DNA of 64,000 nucleotides, taken from Plantago ovata. Its lineage: Eukaryota > Streptophyta > Magnoliopsida > Lamiales > Plantaginaceae. This document shows, in pieces, positions 1-11,131 of this stretch. Position numbers and translations under genes: made by a program. The notes beneath the pieces are model-generated. The model searched no databases and was not told where the DNA came from. It saw nothing but the letters and a program-made list of their open reading frames with translations. The stretch lies in assembly GCA_028274465.1 (NCBI GenBank), contig CM051457.1, forward strand, positions 13,753,097-13,817,096, given 5' to 3'. The first letter of the stretch is position 1, and every line of letters begins with the position of its first letter.

Positions 1-380
1 TACGGACTCGGATGTGAACAAGAAGGTATCCATTGTTAAGCTACAAAAGTGAAACAACAGAACAGACACTTAATATCATGAGGCCACACAACAAACCTAA
101 ATCAGATTCTTATACAGAATGAACATAATGTGGTCACAACATATTCCGACAAAAAGATATAAGGAATAAAAAAATGTGATCTATACAGCAACTCATATTC
201 GTGATAGTAACAAGAACACAGATCAGTCCATTATCTTAGCAAAAAAGCATCAGTAAAGTAAAAGTAAAGAGAGATAAGATTCTCAACATGACAACTTCCC
301 AAACATGCATGTATATGTTAATGTCAGGAACAAGATATCTTACACTTAATCTGTTTCAATCAGTTCCATATCTATCTATC

Positions 381-503
381 TAATTCCATTTTGTCCGTCT
401 CAATCAATTCTATAACTACGAACTTTATCTCACACAACACGCCCATTAATAAACCTCCATCCAAAACTAGACGTATAGAATTGATTGAAACGGAGGGAGT
501 ATA
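381..503. mobile_element. Stowaway-like MITE
   Basis: The ends are imperfect inverted repeats: a left end with TTTTGTCCGTCTCAATCAAT and a right end whose reverse complement starts CTCCCTCCGTTTCAATCAAT. CTCCCTCCGT is the hallmark terminus of Stowaway (Tc1/mariner-derived) MITEs, and both sides abut TA. No coding capacity. The exact left boundary is uncertain by a few bases. Confidence 0.6.
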
Positions 504-835
504 TTATTCCTTTAATTCCTGTGTCAATTAGATTCTAATTAGGTAACAGACTAACAGGAATTCACCTTTAGCTAAAAACCCAAATAGAAACCTTTGAATA
601 ATCTGTGAGGTCATTAATTAAGTTGTTAAGCATGAAGAACTTAGAAACAGAATATTGTAAGGTAACCACCACAAACAGATCTGAGAAACAGTGACCTCCT
701 AAATCAGAAACAGAACTCTAACTGTACAACACTTGAGACAAGTTCTAGCAGCAACGAATGACTTCAAACATAGTGAAAACAAACAGCAAAACGTAAGCAA
801 AAGAAACTAATTGAAACCAAGCAAGGAAGTTTTAC

Positions 836-935
836 CTGGCGAAAGTGAAGGAAGGAGAAGAAGATGCAATTACCAGATCTCACACAGCAAAGTTCACACC
901 CACAACGGCTCTTGGACTCCACGGGTGAATTTATA
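836..935 (-). promoter_or_regulatory. Probable promoter and 5'-UTR exon of a leftward gene
   Basis: On the minus strand a TATAAAT box (929-935) is followed by a purine/pyrimidine-biased leader that ends in a good 5' splice site, CCAG|GTAAAA, near 836. This looks like a non-coding first exon whose coding exons lie beyond position 1. I see no recognisable coding exon in 1-835, so the gene cannot be identified. Inference from promoter-like context only. Confidence 0.35.
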
Positions 936-3784
936 GGCACATAATAAAAGGTTAGGTGACCAGATGCCGGTTCAACCGGCTCTCATTCACTCGGGGTTTA
1001 TTAGTAAAAAATTGCTTTGTTTTCAGTGCTGCTTATCCACTCTCATCCATGATTTTCAACTCGGTGATAAATTCCATGGAAAACTGCACCTGGCCACCCT
1101 ACTACATGTCAATATTTAATCTGGATCCCCTAGTTTTTAATTTATTATATCCAAGTATATTTTCTTTTTGACTAATTAACAAATGTTCCTATGTACCTTT
1201 CCATTTAAAAATTTAAAAATGGTACTAATAAAAAAAGAAAATTTCATAAAAAACTAAGTGCATTATAAGAATTATTCTTACTTCTTTTTTATCATTTTTT
1301 TTAATTAAATCGAGGGACCGTAAAATTAGTTCATGTCATGCAGATTTCAATGGCGAAGTTACACACTTCTGACTTCCCTAATGAAAGAGCTACAATTTAG
1401 GACTTCCTCTAACCCCCTCCCCTTAGAACTAGAACGGGACATGTGAATATAATATTGTATGTGGTCGATGGAAGGGAGGGTGGGTGGATGAATATGTTAA
1501 CATTTTGAATTGCACGTTGCATTTTGTAAGATATAGGATCACGTTTGCAAATATGTGAAATGTCTGTTTAATACATCCTCTTCAGCTGGATGGAATATCT
1601 TTTGAGTACTTAACCGTAATACTTTAATATATAGGGTCATACCGTACTAAACATAATGTTTTTAGGATCCCAAACGTAAATTGACACAAATTCAATTAAC
1701 TTAACCTATTTATGGCGGAGCAAAATATCCCTGACCCTGAGATCTATGCCGGGCACGATACTTTTGTGTTTCTCGAAAGGGAGACTTTTTTATTAAGAAC
1801 TTCCATAATGCATTAAAATGGGGTGGAATTGAATAATGGATCCATTTGGTGATATCAGATACTGTATCATACAGTATAATTAATCTGCAATTTACCTTTA
1901 CATTGAATTTTAGTTGCTTTCTTATAATGGACACTTACATATTGAATCTCAAACAGAAACAGATAGCATGTTCTATCATCACCAACCACCTAGGTTTGTA
2001 CTTTGCATGAAATAAATCAGCATGCATTAGAAGAGTTTTAGCATTAATAATTAATTATAAGAATTTGGTGAGAGGGTTGTTTACCAACCCAGAAGATGAT
2101 GACACGGCAGCAACTAAGCCAAGATCAAATGTAGACGGTGGAACTTCATGGAGCCAAAGACACAAATAGGTGCTATTCCACTTTGATTTCCAATATTGAC
2201 AAATCAATTTTTGCATCAAAGAAACAAAAGCAAACAATCATAGCTTGAAAGAAACCATAGTGGCTGAGCTAGTTAGAATTTTTATATATAATGGGGATAA
2301 TACCTTCTCAAACTAAAATTGAAACACGCGAATAAAAATTTAGATAATAGTGATCTAAATATTGTTATGCATATTCGATGATTTTGAATGTGTAACCACA
2401 ATACTATTTATAATACAAGAACACTATTTATAATACAAGAACGAAACATAGCAAACTAATATGAGTAATTACGCATGAATTGAGAGTGATGAGGATGGGG
2501 TACAAGTTGTGGTTGAAGTGTATTATTTGGGAATGAGTGTTGCAAGTATGTGTCGATGTGATTGTTGGTGTCGGTAGATCGAGATGTGTGTTGACATACC
2601 TGTTGAGTTCAATTTTGCTGCACTTTGTATTTGTAATGTGTTTATGAGTTAATTTCACCCGTTTAAGTAAACTCATAAAAGTAGAAGTTAGTAACGCTTC
2701 GTAAAATCATTAAAAACTTATGTCTAATTGAAAAAAAAAATCAATCATTTATTTTTGCTTTTGGATGTTACTTGATTATGTATGGATTCCAATTACAATT
2801 TAGTTCGAAATCCCAACACGTTCTCGGGCGCCCCAAAAGCGTTGGAGAGTGGCACAAATGCATAAGAGATTGGTTTGTCCAAGAGGTCTAGATTCATAAA
2901 GAAGATACTAGAAGCTATTTTAATTACTTGTTGGCTAAGATTACTTAGATTAGAATACTATCAGTTGATCTTATCTTCCCTTTTTTTGTTCTCATTGTTA
3001 TTGTTATAAATAGTTGAGTGAATCAATTGTAATAATGAAATGAAAAGTTGTTAACGTCGAACTTCCGGCTATTGTCTTTTGAAATTTTAGCCAAACCATG
3101 GTTGGTCAATCCATGAATGTGCACTATTAACCAAGAGAGGTCTCGCACGTTAGAAATGGAGTTTTTTTTAACGTGAATAATCTACTAAATAGTAGATGTC
3201 ACTTGAACATTTGTTACTAAAATATATTTGTGAAAGAGTAATTAATGCTCAAAGTGTGTTGGTTAGTGTGTTAGTTATGGATGACTAAAAGTTGGAAGTA
3301 GCTAAAATTAAGAAGGAAGGAGCAAAATATTATATTTTGTTTATTGGGTTATTTGAATGAACACTTGGTGAAGGGTGTGATGATTGGAAAGATGTAAAAA
3401 TAATAAGTGGAAAGAGTTGTCACCAATGGGTCTTAAACTTATGACATCACAGTTGAAGTCTAGAGACTTTCCCACTAAACCAATGCATCTCTTGATGAAA
3501 GGTTGTGTTACATCTGAAATGGATAACTTCTGGTACGAAGAGTTACATTCTCAAGAGTTGTACCTCTTCGTTTACAACCTTTCAAAATTATAAATAAACC
3601 CATGTTTGATTTACAGAAACACGCAAGAACGAATTTGTATATGAGAAATCAAAATGTTGCATTCTTCTTCTCATGCATTTAAAGGCTTGTCTTTCCATAT
3701 TGTAGTAGTCCACCCGAGTATCGTATTTCAAGTGATTGTATACGAACTTACTGCAGTTTTATCTTGGGAGACTGTTCGCTGGAT
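936..3784. other. Intergenic region, no supported gene
   Basis: AT-rich DNA with only short chance frames. The stretch around 2820-3060 resembles the end of an old LTR (GC-rich patch, then a TATA-like stretch and a polyA-site-like tail) but has no matching partner here. Nothing else is supported. Confidence 0.4.
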
Positions 3785-3802
3785 AACTGTAGCACTGAGA
3801 GC

Positions 3803-3914
3803 TCAATTGGTTAGACTGAGGTGTCATGACTCTAGAGGTCATAGGTTCAATTCTCACCAAGTGAGTGATTATTTATAGTTTATTACTAGATTTGTAATGT
3901 TACTTATTAAAAAA
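3803..3914 (+). mobile_element. tRNA-derived SINE, family 1, copy 1 (5'-truncated)
   Basis: The element contains the B-box GGTTCAATTCT, the A-box region CTCAATTGGTTAGACTG and an A-rich end (ATTAAAAAAAA). It is flanked by a perfect 18-bp target-site duplication AACTGTAGCACTGAGAGC at 3785-3802 and 3915-3932. Compared with the copies at 5115-5265 and 9547-9716 it lacks the first bases of the head. The B-box and flanking duplication show Pol III-type retroposition rather than a real tRNA gene. Confidence 0.85.
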
Positions 3915-3932
3915 AACTGTAGCACTGAGAGC

Positions 3933-5105
3933 AGGGCGAATAAAGTCTTAAGGACAGAGTGCTGACGCTCGACTCTGCAGATTTGTTGCTTTATTCTTTT
4001 CTTTGTTCTTTTCCAGTTTATGCATTTCGATACATCTCTGTCTGCTCCCAAGATTTTCCAACAATGTCAATGGCATTTCTAACCCGTTCAAGGTGATCCA
4101 TGATCAATTCTATTGCAATACAACCTATTTCTTTATAGCGACGAAAACCCTAATAAACTTCGTGATATGATTGATCTAGCACGTTATGAACAATTTTCCC
4201 ACAACAGAGTCGGCGATTCGCACATATTTGTGGAGGCCCTACTTTATTCATTAATGCCGTGGATCTGTGAACGTAATACCCACAAATTCCTGGTAGAGGA
4301 GTTGCAAGTTGTTAAAACAATAAATAAATAAACATTAGAAAACTACCGTGACTACTTCAAAAGCATATGGAATCACGTTAAACATATGTGATGTGGTTTA
4401 ACTTAACAGTTTGCAATATATTATGCCAGTGAAAATATTTAAACTTTAGTGCACCCCCTTAAAGGTACTGTAGTCAATACCACAGTTTTCCATGATTATA
4501 AAAGAAGACAAAATTTTGAAACCAAAATACAACCCACTAGTGAAAATTGAACCAACACTTCCAAAATGTCTGGGGAGAAGTGTACGCAACTACCTGCCAG
4601 TTTAATTCAATAGGTTTGGTAGTTTCATCCTTCACAAAAGTGACCAATCTGGTAGACTTAGGTAATATAAAACTCACCCAGGATCAGAAACACTGAATTA
4701 TGAAATCTCAGAGGTTTGATTAACTTTCCCAAGAACTAGTGCTTCGATGGGAATTGAAGTCGTGTGATAGAAATTCCGTCCTTACTCCTGTTCGTTGCTT
4801 AAATAGTCAGATTAGACATCCAAGGATCATTGATAAGAGAAAAATGCAATACTGATCGTGGTAAAATATGCACATATACTCTTTTTATCACATATGATTC
4901 TTTATATTATGATAAAAAATATGCACTTATAATCATTTTTTAAATGGTAAATTAAGTATTCGTGAAAAATAATATCTAAACATATTTTTGTAGTGAAAAC
5001 AAAACAAAGGCATCGAAAATCATGTTGGAAACTTGGTGTTTACATGTGGTTTGCCATTAGTGTAAAATTGGAAAACATCTACTTCAAAACATTTTATACT
5101 TATCT
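3933..5105. other. Intergenic region with an unrecognised small frame
   Basis: A 72-codon frame at 4113-4331 (+) has unremarkable composition and no family I recognise. It may be an exon fragment or chance. The rest is AT-rich and featureless to me. Confidence 0.3.
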
Positions 5106-5114
5106 TCTCATCTA

Positions 5115-5265
5115 GTTTTTTTTAATAATTGAACCATTACAATTTCACAAGCAGCATTCAAAGCTAGGAATAAACTATAAATAATCCCGCACTTGGCGAG
5201 AATTGAACCTATGACCTCTACTGTCATGACACCTCAGTCTAACCAATTGAGCTAGACCTCATTGG
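5115..5265 (-). mobile_element. tRNA-derived SINE, family 1, copy 2
   Basis: Minus-strand copy with the complete head (CCAATGAGGTCTAGCTC), A-box TAGCTCAATTGG, B-box GGTTCAATTCTC and an A-rich tail reading as T8 on the + strand. The target-site duplication TCTCATCTA is at 5106-5114 and 5266-5274. It is the most complete copy of the family in this window. Confidence 0.85.
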
Positions 5266-5274
5266 TCTCATCTA

Positions 5275-5781
5275 TTTTATTTTTATACACTCAATCGTAC
5301 TGAAATTAATTACAACATATTCCACTACTTAAGAGTACTTATTAGTCGTTTTAGACTAGTTTTATTCTAGGATACAACTTATCATAATTTCGTAAGCACC
5401 GAAAGCTAGACAAATATTGTTTTAAGAAAAGATGATACAACCACAAACTTTACTTGAATAATGACAAATGTATACATTAGATTTAAATTGAATTAAGTAA
5501 GGTATATGGTTTAGATTCGGTTAATAGTTTAGGCTATGTTTGATTGAAAATCTCTAAACTAAACTAAATTTATTAAATGTGAACTAAACTTAGTTAATTT
5601 GAATTGAATTTAAATGAACTTAAGTTAGCTTATTTGAATCATAAATTTTAACTAAACAAATCTAAATTGAACTAAACTTAATAAATGTGAACTAAATTCT
5701 TATATGAATTTAACTGAATTTAATAAATATGAATTAAACTGAACTTAATTTAATAAAACTGTATTCAAGTGAAATCAATAA
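5275..5781. other. AT-rich low-complexity stretch
   Basis: From about 5460 to 5770 the sequence is built from degenerate repeats of AACTAAACTTAATAAATGTG-like units. No gene is seen. Confidence 0.5.
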
Positions 5782-6544
5782 TGTAATGCCCCAAACCAAA
5801 ACAGTGAACGTTCGGCCGTGTATCGTGAGATGGGCTCACGCCAACACGAAGCCTCTACTAAAATCCTCAAATACAACTGAAATTTACTCATTGGTAATAC
5901 AGAGCGTCTAAATCCCAATACAAAAAAATGATGAACTACTACAAGGTCTCCAATACAAATGTGCAACTTCAACAACAATTTCTCAAACGTACACACCTTT
6001 ACAGTACAAAATCTCTAGAACTGTCTTGCCTTAACAATTGACGCTCCAACTCAGCTTGTCCACTAGTACCTTTCGAAAATCCACTAACCACTTACTCCAC
6101 TGTAAAAAACATGAGTAAGGGGTGAGCTACAAACTCCGTAAGAGAACATTCTGGCACCTCCACCCGGATCAAGTAATGCTTAGGAAATACATACATAAAT
6201 ATACATTCCAATATATCACACATAAACAAAGGTGATGGAAACATAACGTAACATTTCGGCTCAACAGGCATGTACCTATGACCACTAGTATAAGTCCGGT
6301 GGCACAGAGGTCGGCTTTACATAACATAACATAACATAAAGTACCCCACCAAAGGGCACAACATAAAGGCCTAGCACGACAAAACACCCCGAAGAGAACA
6401 TAACATTGCACATGCACATCTGGAGCTCAAACATAACATTAGTCCATGCACTTGGGCAAAAAGTTTACATTCATCACATGCATAAGTCAAAAAATATTTA
6501 CTTTTGGGTAACACACTTGATCCTTATTTTTCCTATTATATCAA

Positions 6545-7597
6545 GGGTTAATTACAAATTAGTGATGTTCCTAATAGTTTTTATCAAATCAGTGATACAT
6601 GAAAAATTTCTTACAAATTAGTGTCTAAATATGTGAAGACTAAATTAACCATACCTATTTTAAGTAACTTATTTACTATATATTAATATTATTAATTTTT
6701 AGTTTATTTATTAGATTTATACATGCATCCACAAATCAAATTCTACCTAATAATAGATTTAAAATCGTATCATACTCCTTAAATCTCGTGTGTCGACAAT
6801 TATTCCAATTCACCAAGCATCCAATCCAAATTACATGCATCCTAACAATTAACAAGCATCGACATCTTCTAATTCCAAGTATCATTCAATTTTCAAGCAT
6901 CCTAAAAATTGACAATCACCTACATCTTCTAAATCCAAGCATCCTTAATTACAACTTGATAAGCACTGGCACTTTCCAAATTGTAAACGAGCATCATCGG
7001 TAGCGCCACCAAAAGTATCACCGAAATTACGCCAATAAACACGGTTAAGTGAGAGTGATGATGCGTGATATTTTAATATGTATTTGACCGACTAAAATAT
7101 ACGTGAGATAGTGTGGTTAGTTGAGAAAATTTAGCAGTTCTAATTAACCTTATTATTGATTAGGCCTTGAATGCTAATATGGAATCTCGAGCTGATGCTG
7201 GAGCAATTTATGTTTATATCAAATATGCTTGCTACTTATTTAATAGCACTACTTTTACTTATGTGAGAAGAGAGGCCAATATTCTTGTGCATAAGTTGTG
7301 CTATGACTTTGGGATAGACTCATCTAGATTTGGTTTCTTACCCTTTCAAATTGATGTTTCAAATTGATGATGAACGATTGTAATTGCATTTTGATGATGA
7401 TGATTGTAATTGCATTTTGATAGTGATGATTGAATGATATATATCATATTTTTCTATAAAAAAAAAAACCTTATTAATACTAAATTTAGGAGTATATTAA
7501 TACTAAAATTAGGAGTATCACCAATTTGTAAGAAAATATTTAGGTTACACTAATTTGATAGAATATTTTAAAAGTATCACTAATTTATAATTATTCC
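6545..7597. mobile_element. Non-autonomous MULE-like element
   Basis: The terminal inverted repeats start GGGTTAATTACAAATTAGTG at the left and read GGAATAATTATAAATTAGTG from the right, extending about 80 bp with mismatches. A perfect 9-bp target-site duplication TTATATCAA (6536-6544, 7598-7606) fits Mutator-like elements. The interior holds degenerate CATC-rich repeats (6780-6990) and a LINE-like fragment. No transposase is visible. Confidence 0.75.
7158..7472 (+). pseudogene. LINE-like 3' fragment (RNase H-like domain plus polyA)
   Basis: The frame 7167-7367 contains FTYVRREANILVHKL, which resembles the C-terminal end of the plant RNase H-like domain found in LINEs and related proteins (pattern F-x-V-x-R-E-x-N-x-x-A-H). 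About 100 bp downstream lies A11. This fits a 5'-truncated LINE insertion or a fragment carried inside the MULE-like element. It is short, so the family call is tentative. Confidence 0.45.
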
Positions 7598-8547
7598 TTA
7601 TATCAATCTCCATAAACTGATATAATAGTGCTTTGCAAGAAAACATTCATCATACTTTAACCGTACAATAGTAATAATGAAAATAAAAGATTTGGTATGA
7701 GAATATCCCCTTACCTCAAATTCAGAAACCACGAACCACACCAAAACAGTAATCAAACTTTATGTCTCTATAGAGAGAACCGTGAGAACCAACTTTAGCA
7801 ATGTTGATCACCACCACAATAACCATATGCCCACACAAGAACTACTCCAATCCAATTGTTTCATCCATCATCGGCAACTACATAGTAGTAATAATATTAT
7901 TGTCACATCTACTTCTTCAGGTAACTAACTAATACCATAATGACCTTAGAAACGTACCTCAATTCAATGTCAATTCCAATCTCCAATAAAATAATGTGCC
8001 AAGATAAAACATTAAATTTGGTTTAGTTCTAAATCCCATTGTTGGTAAATATAACTTCAATCACCATGGCGGCGGCATGGACCAAAAGTTTGCAATTCCT
8101 TCCTCATCATGATTCCCGCAGCCGGCACCAAGTACAAAGCTCTTAGCAGTACGATAATGATAATGATAAGCTCGGCAGTAACTAACCTAATGGTCTCATT
8201 CAATACAATGATTTGGACCCAATCGGATCGAAGCTCATATTAAAAAAAGAACAACAGAGCCTAACAATAGTCCGTCTTATTTAGGGTCCATAAAATAACC
8301 ACAAAACCCAACGTGATTTATCAGTCCATCCAATAATAATTAATCAAAATCAACCAGTTAATTCAAATTCATATATAAATTTCAGTTCCAAAAGAGTCTA
8401 CTCCGTAAAAGTCGAACAAATAAAATGTACGGGTTATTACAAATAAAATCTTAGTATAATATTTTAGGGTTAAATTACAAATTATTGTAATTGCCAATTT
8501 GTTTACTTCTTACCCACACTTAATACATGCAAATCTTCATGCATTCC

Positions 8548-9010
8548 TCGTCACCAAGCATTTGTAGTAGAAGCACCATAATCAAATACTGTTAACCATC
8601 AACCATATTTCCAATTCATCCAAATTTCCAGTAAACATTTTTCAAATTCACCTCATTTAAATTGTCCTAGTCGTCAAGCATCTTTTGAAATATTGTTAAC
8701 CATCAAGCATATTTCCTATTCATCCAATTTCCAGTAAACATCTTTCAAATTCCCCTCATTTAAATTGTCCTAGTCGTCAAGCATCTTTCGAAATATTGTT
8801 AACTATCAAGCATATTTACTATTCATCCAATTTCCAGTAAACATCTTTCAAATTCCCCTCATTTAAATTGCCATTGTCGTTAAGCATCTTTTGAAATACT
8901 GTTAAGTGTTACCATCAAGCATATTTCCAATTCATCCAATTTCCAGTAAACATCTTTAAAATTCCTTAAATTGCCATTGTCGTCAAGCATCTTTTGAATT
9001 ATTCCAAATT
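8548..9010. repeat. 103-bp tandem repeat array
   Basis: A unit containing TCGTCAAGCATCTTTTGAAA and CCAATTTCCAGTAAACATCT recurs with exact 103-bp spacing (starts near 8671, 8774, 8877, 8980), preceded by a degenerate copy from 8548. The composition resembles the CATC-rich interior of the MULE-like element at 6545-7597, so it is probably the inside of a related element. A GGGTTAAATTACAAATTATT terminus lies at about 8466. Confidence 0.8.
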
Positions 9011-9113
9011 TCGAAAGCATCATTCAAACTACCCTTATTTAAAGGAATAATTACAAATTTAGTGATACTTTCAAAAAATTTATGCCAAATTAATACAACC
9101 TAAATACTTTATT

Positions 9114-9400
9114 TGTAACGCCCCAAAAATTCAGAGTTTTAAAGGGGTTGAGAACGCTACTTATGTCAACAAGGTGCACCTTTCTTTTTGGGAATCCACC
9201 TAGAAGAACTCCAGAATTAAGCTTGCTTGCTCTGGAGAAATTCTAGGATGGGTGACCTGCTGGAAAGTTTCCGGTGCGCGCACGAGTGAGAACACGTGTT
9301 GGTCTGTGGGACCAGCATATCACCCCATAGAGCAGTCCAGGAGTAACCACGCCGGCCCAAAGGGTTGGGCCTTCGGTCGATTAGTGCCCGGGGCGTTACA
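9114..9400 (+). mobile_element. Cassandra-type TRIM solo LTR carrying 5S rRNA-like promoter
   Basis: The LTR runs from TGTAACGCCCC to GGGGCGTTACA, 287 bp, with a perfect 5-bp target-site duplication TTATT (9109-9113, 9401-9405). Inside are 5S rRNA-like internal promoter blocks: AATTAAGCTTGCTTGCTCTG (A-box/IE region) and GGATGGGTGACC (C-box). LTRs bearing 5S-derived promoters define Cassandra TRIM elements. A solo LTR is indicated because no second copy or internal domain follows. Confidence 0.88.
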
Positions 9401-9546
9401 TTATTAGTACAATTTAGTAATTATTATTTTTAAAATATTGATGGTACTAATATTAGTATTACTAATGTTAACTACATTTGTAAATTCCTGCTAGAACCTC
9501 GTTAGAACATCCAACAATAATGTCTCAACAGGTTCCAACGTTGGAA

Positions 9547-9716
9547 ACCAATGAGGTCTAGCTCAATTGGTTAGACTGAGGTGTCATGACACTAAAAGAT
9601 ATAGGTTCCTCGCCAAGTGCGAGATTATTTATAGTTTATTACTAGCTTTGTAATGCTATTTGTGAAATTGTAATGGTTCGATTATTAAAAAAAATTAGTT
9701 AGTGTGACTTAAAAAG
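9547..9716 (+). mobile_element. tRNA-derived SINE, family 1, copy 3
   Basis: The head starts ACCAATGAGGTCTAGCTC with the A-box as in the other copies. The B-box region is damaged (bases missing after GGTTC). The body is followed by ATTAAAAAAAA and a short variant tail. It is flanked by a perfect 17-bp repeat AGGTTCCAACGTTGGAA at 9530-9546 and 9717-9733, taken as the target-site duplication. Confidence 0.8.
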
Positions 9717-9965
9717 AGGTTCCAACGTTGGAATGTATTCCAAAGTTTAGAATCGGCTCCACTATTCTTTTTCTTTCTTATTTTTTTCAATCTCTCTCTT
9801 ATAATTTTAAATTTTAAATTTAAATTTAAAATAATTGAATATAAGACTGCGTGTGTATTTGCGTATTAATGATAGGGGTAGCATTACCATTTAATATTTT
9901 AATTTTATTATTTAAATTCTAATTTGTGCTAATATGTTTTTTAAATTTTAGGATTTATTATAATT

Positions 9966-10090
9966 TTTTTTTGAAACAACAAAAAGTTCATTAAGCACCA
10001 AAAGTTGTACAAGGTAAGAGGGGCATGTCCCAATCATGATACAAGATGTATCACTAAATCCAAGTACACAATAGGGTCCAATAAGCCAGA
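9966..10090 (-). mobile_element. Possible LINE 3' end
   Basis: A T10 run followed by GAAACAACAAAAAGTTCATT and a short anonymous body looks like the polyA end of a minus-strand non-LTR insertion. No coding domain and no clear target duplication were found. Confidence 0.3.
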
Positions 10091-10882
10091 GAAATTATTG
10101 TGATGTTTATTGTAATCAATTATTTGTATTATAATTATTTGATAATATTAAAATAAAAAAATGTGGATTCCAATGGTGGAGATAATTTTTTTACAGCGAG
10201 TGCAAATCTGATGTGGCATGACGGGGAGGGTTTTAGAGGATTCCACTGATGGAGAGAGTCTAACTACTCATACCCTCTCACGTATTTCATCATCAATCAA
10301 ATACAAATTAAAATTGAACAAGTATCACTACTCTGACATTCTCCACCATGCCCTTTGTTGATTGCAAATTTAATTTGCAAATGCTTCCCAATTTTAATGC
10401 TTGCCAATTGTGGTTTAATGACAAGACATTTCCACGGAAAACTCTTGTTTGATAAAGATATTTCCATAATTTGGATGCTTATAAATTCTTGGGTATTTTG
10501 AACTGGACAATGCCGTTTAGATGGTTGCAATTTTTTGGTTATATAACTTAAGATATATCCATGTGCAACATTCTCATTTATCTCGTATGTTTTTTTTAAT
10601 TATATACTTTTTATTTTTGGCAAATTTTTATTCACAACTTTATTGTGAGTTATGGTACTGAACCAACACACTACACTCATTATAAAATCCTCATAAAACT
10701 TCGATCCAAAATCAAACGTATAAAATCTAAAAAAACGGATAAATATTATTTTTAAATTATATTAAAAAATCATTAACAAAAAATTATATTAATTTTTATA
10801 TATTTTTTTATTCATTTATAATTATTTGAGTTTAGATACAGTAAGATAAGAGAGTTTTGAGTTGGCCTTATTTTGCGGAAGG

Positions 10883-11131
10883 TATTTAAGCGATTTACGG
10901 TTTGTATTAAATTTTGTAGACTTTTGACAAAGAAACAAAACCTTTCTTGGGTAGCTACTAATCCAACCACCACACGTCACCCTGCCTTATCTGTGCGGTT
11001 GCTTCTTCATTTCATTCTCCTTTTCCCAATCTCAGAAACCATCTTTTACCCCCAAATCCCTAATTCCATCATCGTCTGTTTGTTTTCTTCACAACAATCG
11101 AATCTTCCCGTTAACTGCTGAGATTTTCGTC
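10883..11131 (+). promoter_or_regulatory. Core promoter and 5' leader of the ATG8 gene
   Basis: A TATTTAA box at 10883-10889 is followed by a C/T-rich leader (CTTCTTCATTTCATTCTCC and similar) running to the ATG at 11132, the usual composition of plant 5'-UTRs. The exact transcription start is not determinable. Confidence 0.45.

Larger units (their letters stand above)
5782..8441 (-). mobile_element. Solo LTR split by a MULE-like insertion
   Basis: The interval begins TGTAATGCCCC and ends GGGTTATTACA, and is flanked by a 5-bp direct repeat AATAA (5777-5781 and 8442-8446). This is the signature of an LTR-retrotransposon insertion. There are no internal retroviral-type domains, so the simplest reading is a solo LTR left by recombination. 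Removing the nested element at 6545-7597 leaves about 1.6 kb, a size typical of large Gypsy LTRs. The GGGGCATTACA terminus suggests minus-strand orientation; that is inference. Confidence 0.65.

Noticed and set aside
3796..3862. tRNA gene
   Set aside because: A- and B-box-like motifs are present but there is no cloverleaf, and a polyA-type tail and target duplications show a SINE.
4113..4331. 72-codon frame as a gene
   Set aside because: No recognisable domain, promoter or splice context; kept only as an unrecognised frame.
8548..9010. CRISPR-like direct repeats
   Set aside because: 103-bp head-to-tail units with no spacers, in a plant transposon-rich context.
9200..9300. 5S rRNA gene
   Set aside because: The 5S-like boxes are inside a TG...CA LTR with a target duplication (Cassandra); the rest of the 5S molecule is not preserved.
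9034..9430. A separate MITE around the Cassandra LTR (GGAATAATTACAAATTTAGT terminus)
   Set aside because: A possible right terminus (TTTAGTAATTATT) matches poorly and no clear target duplication was found.
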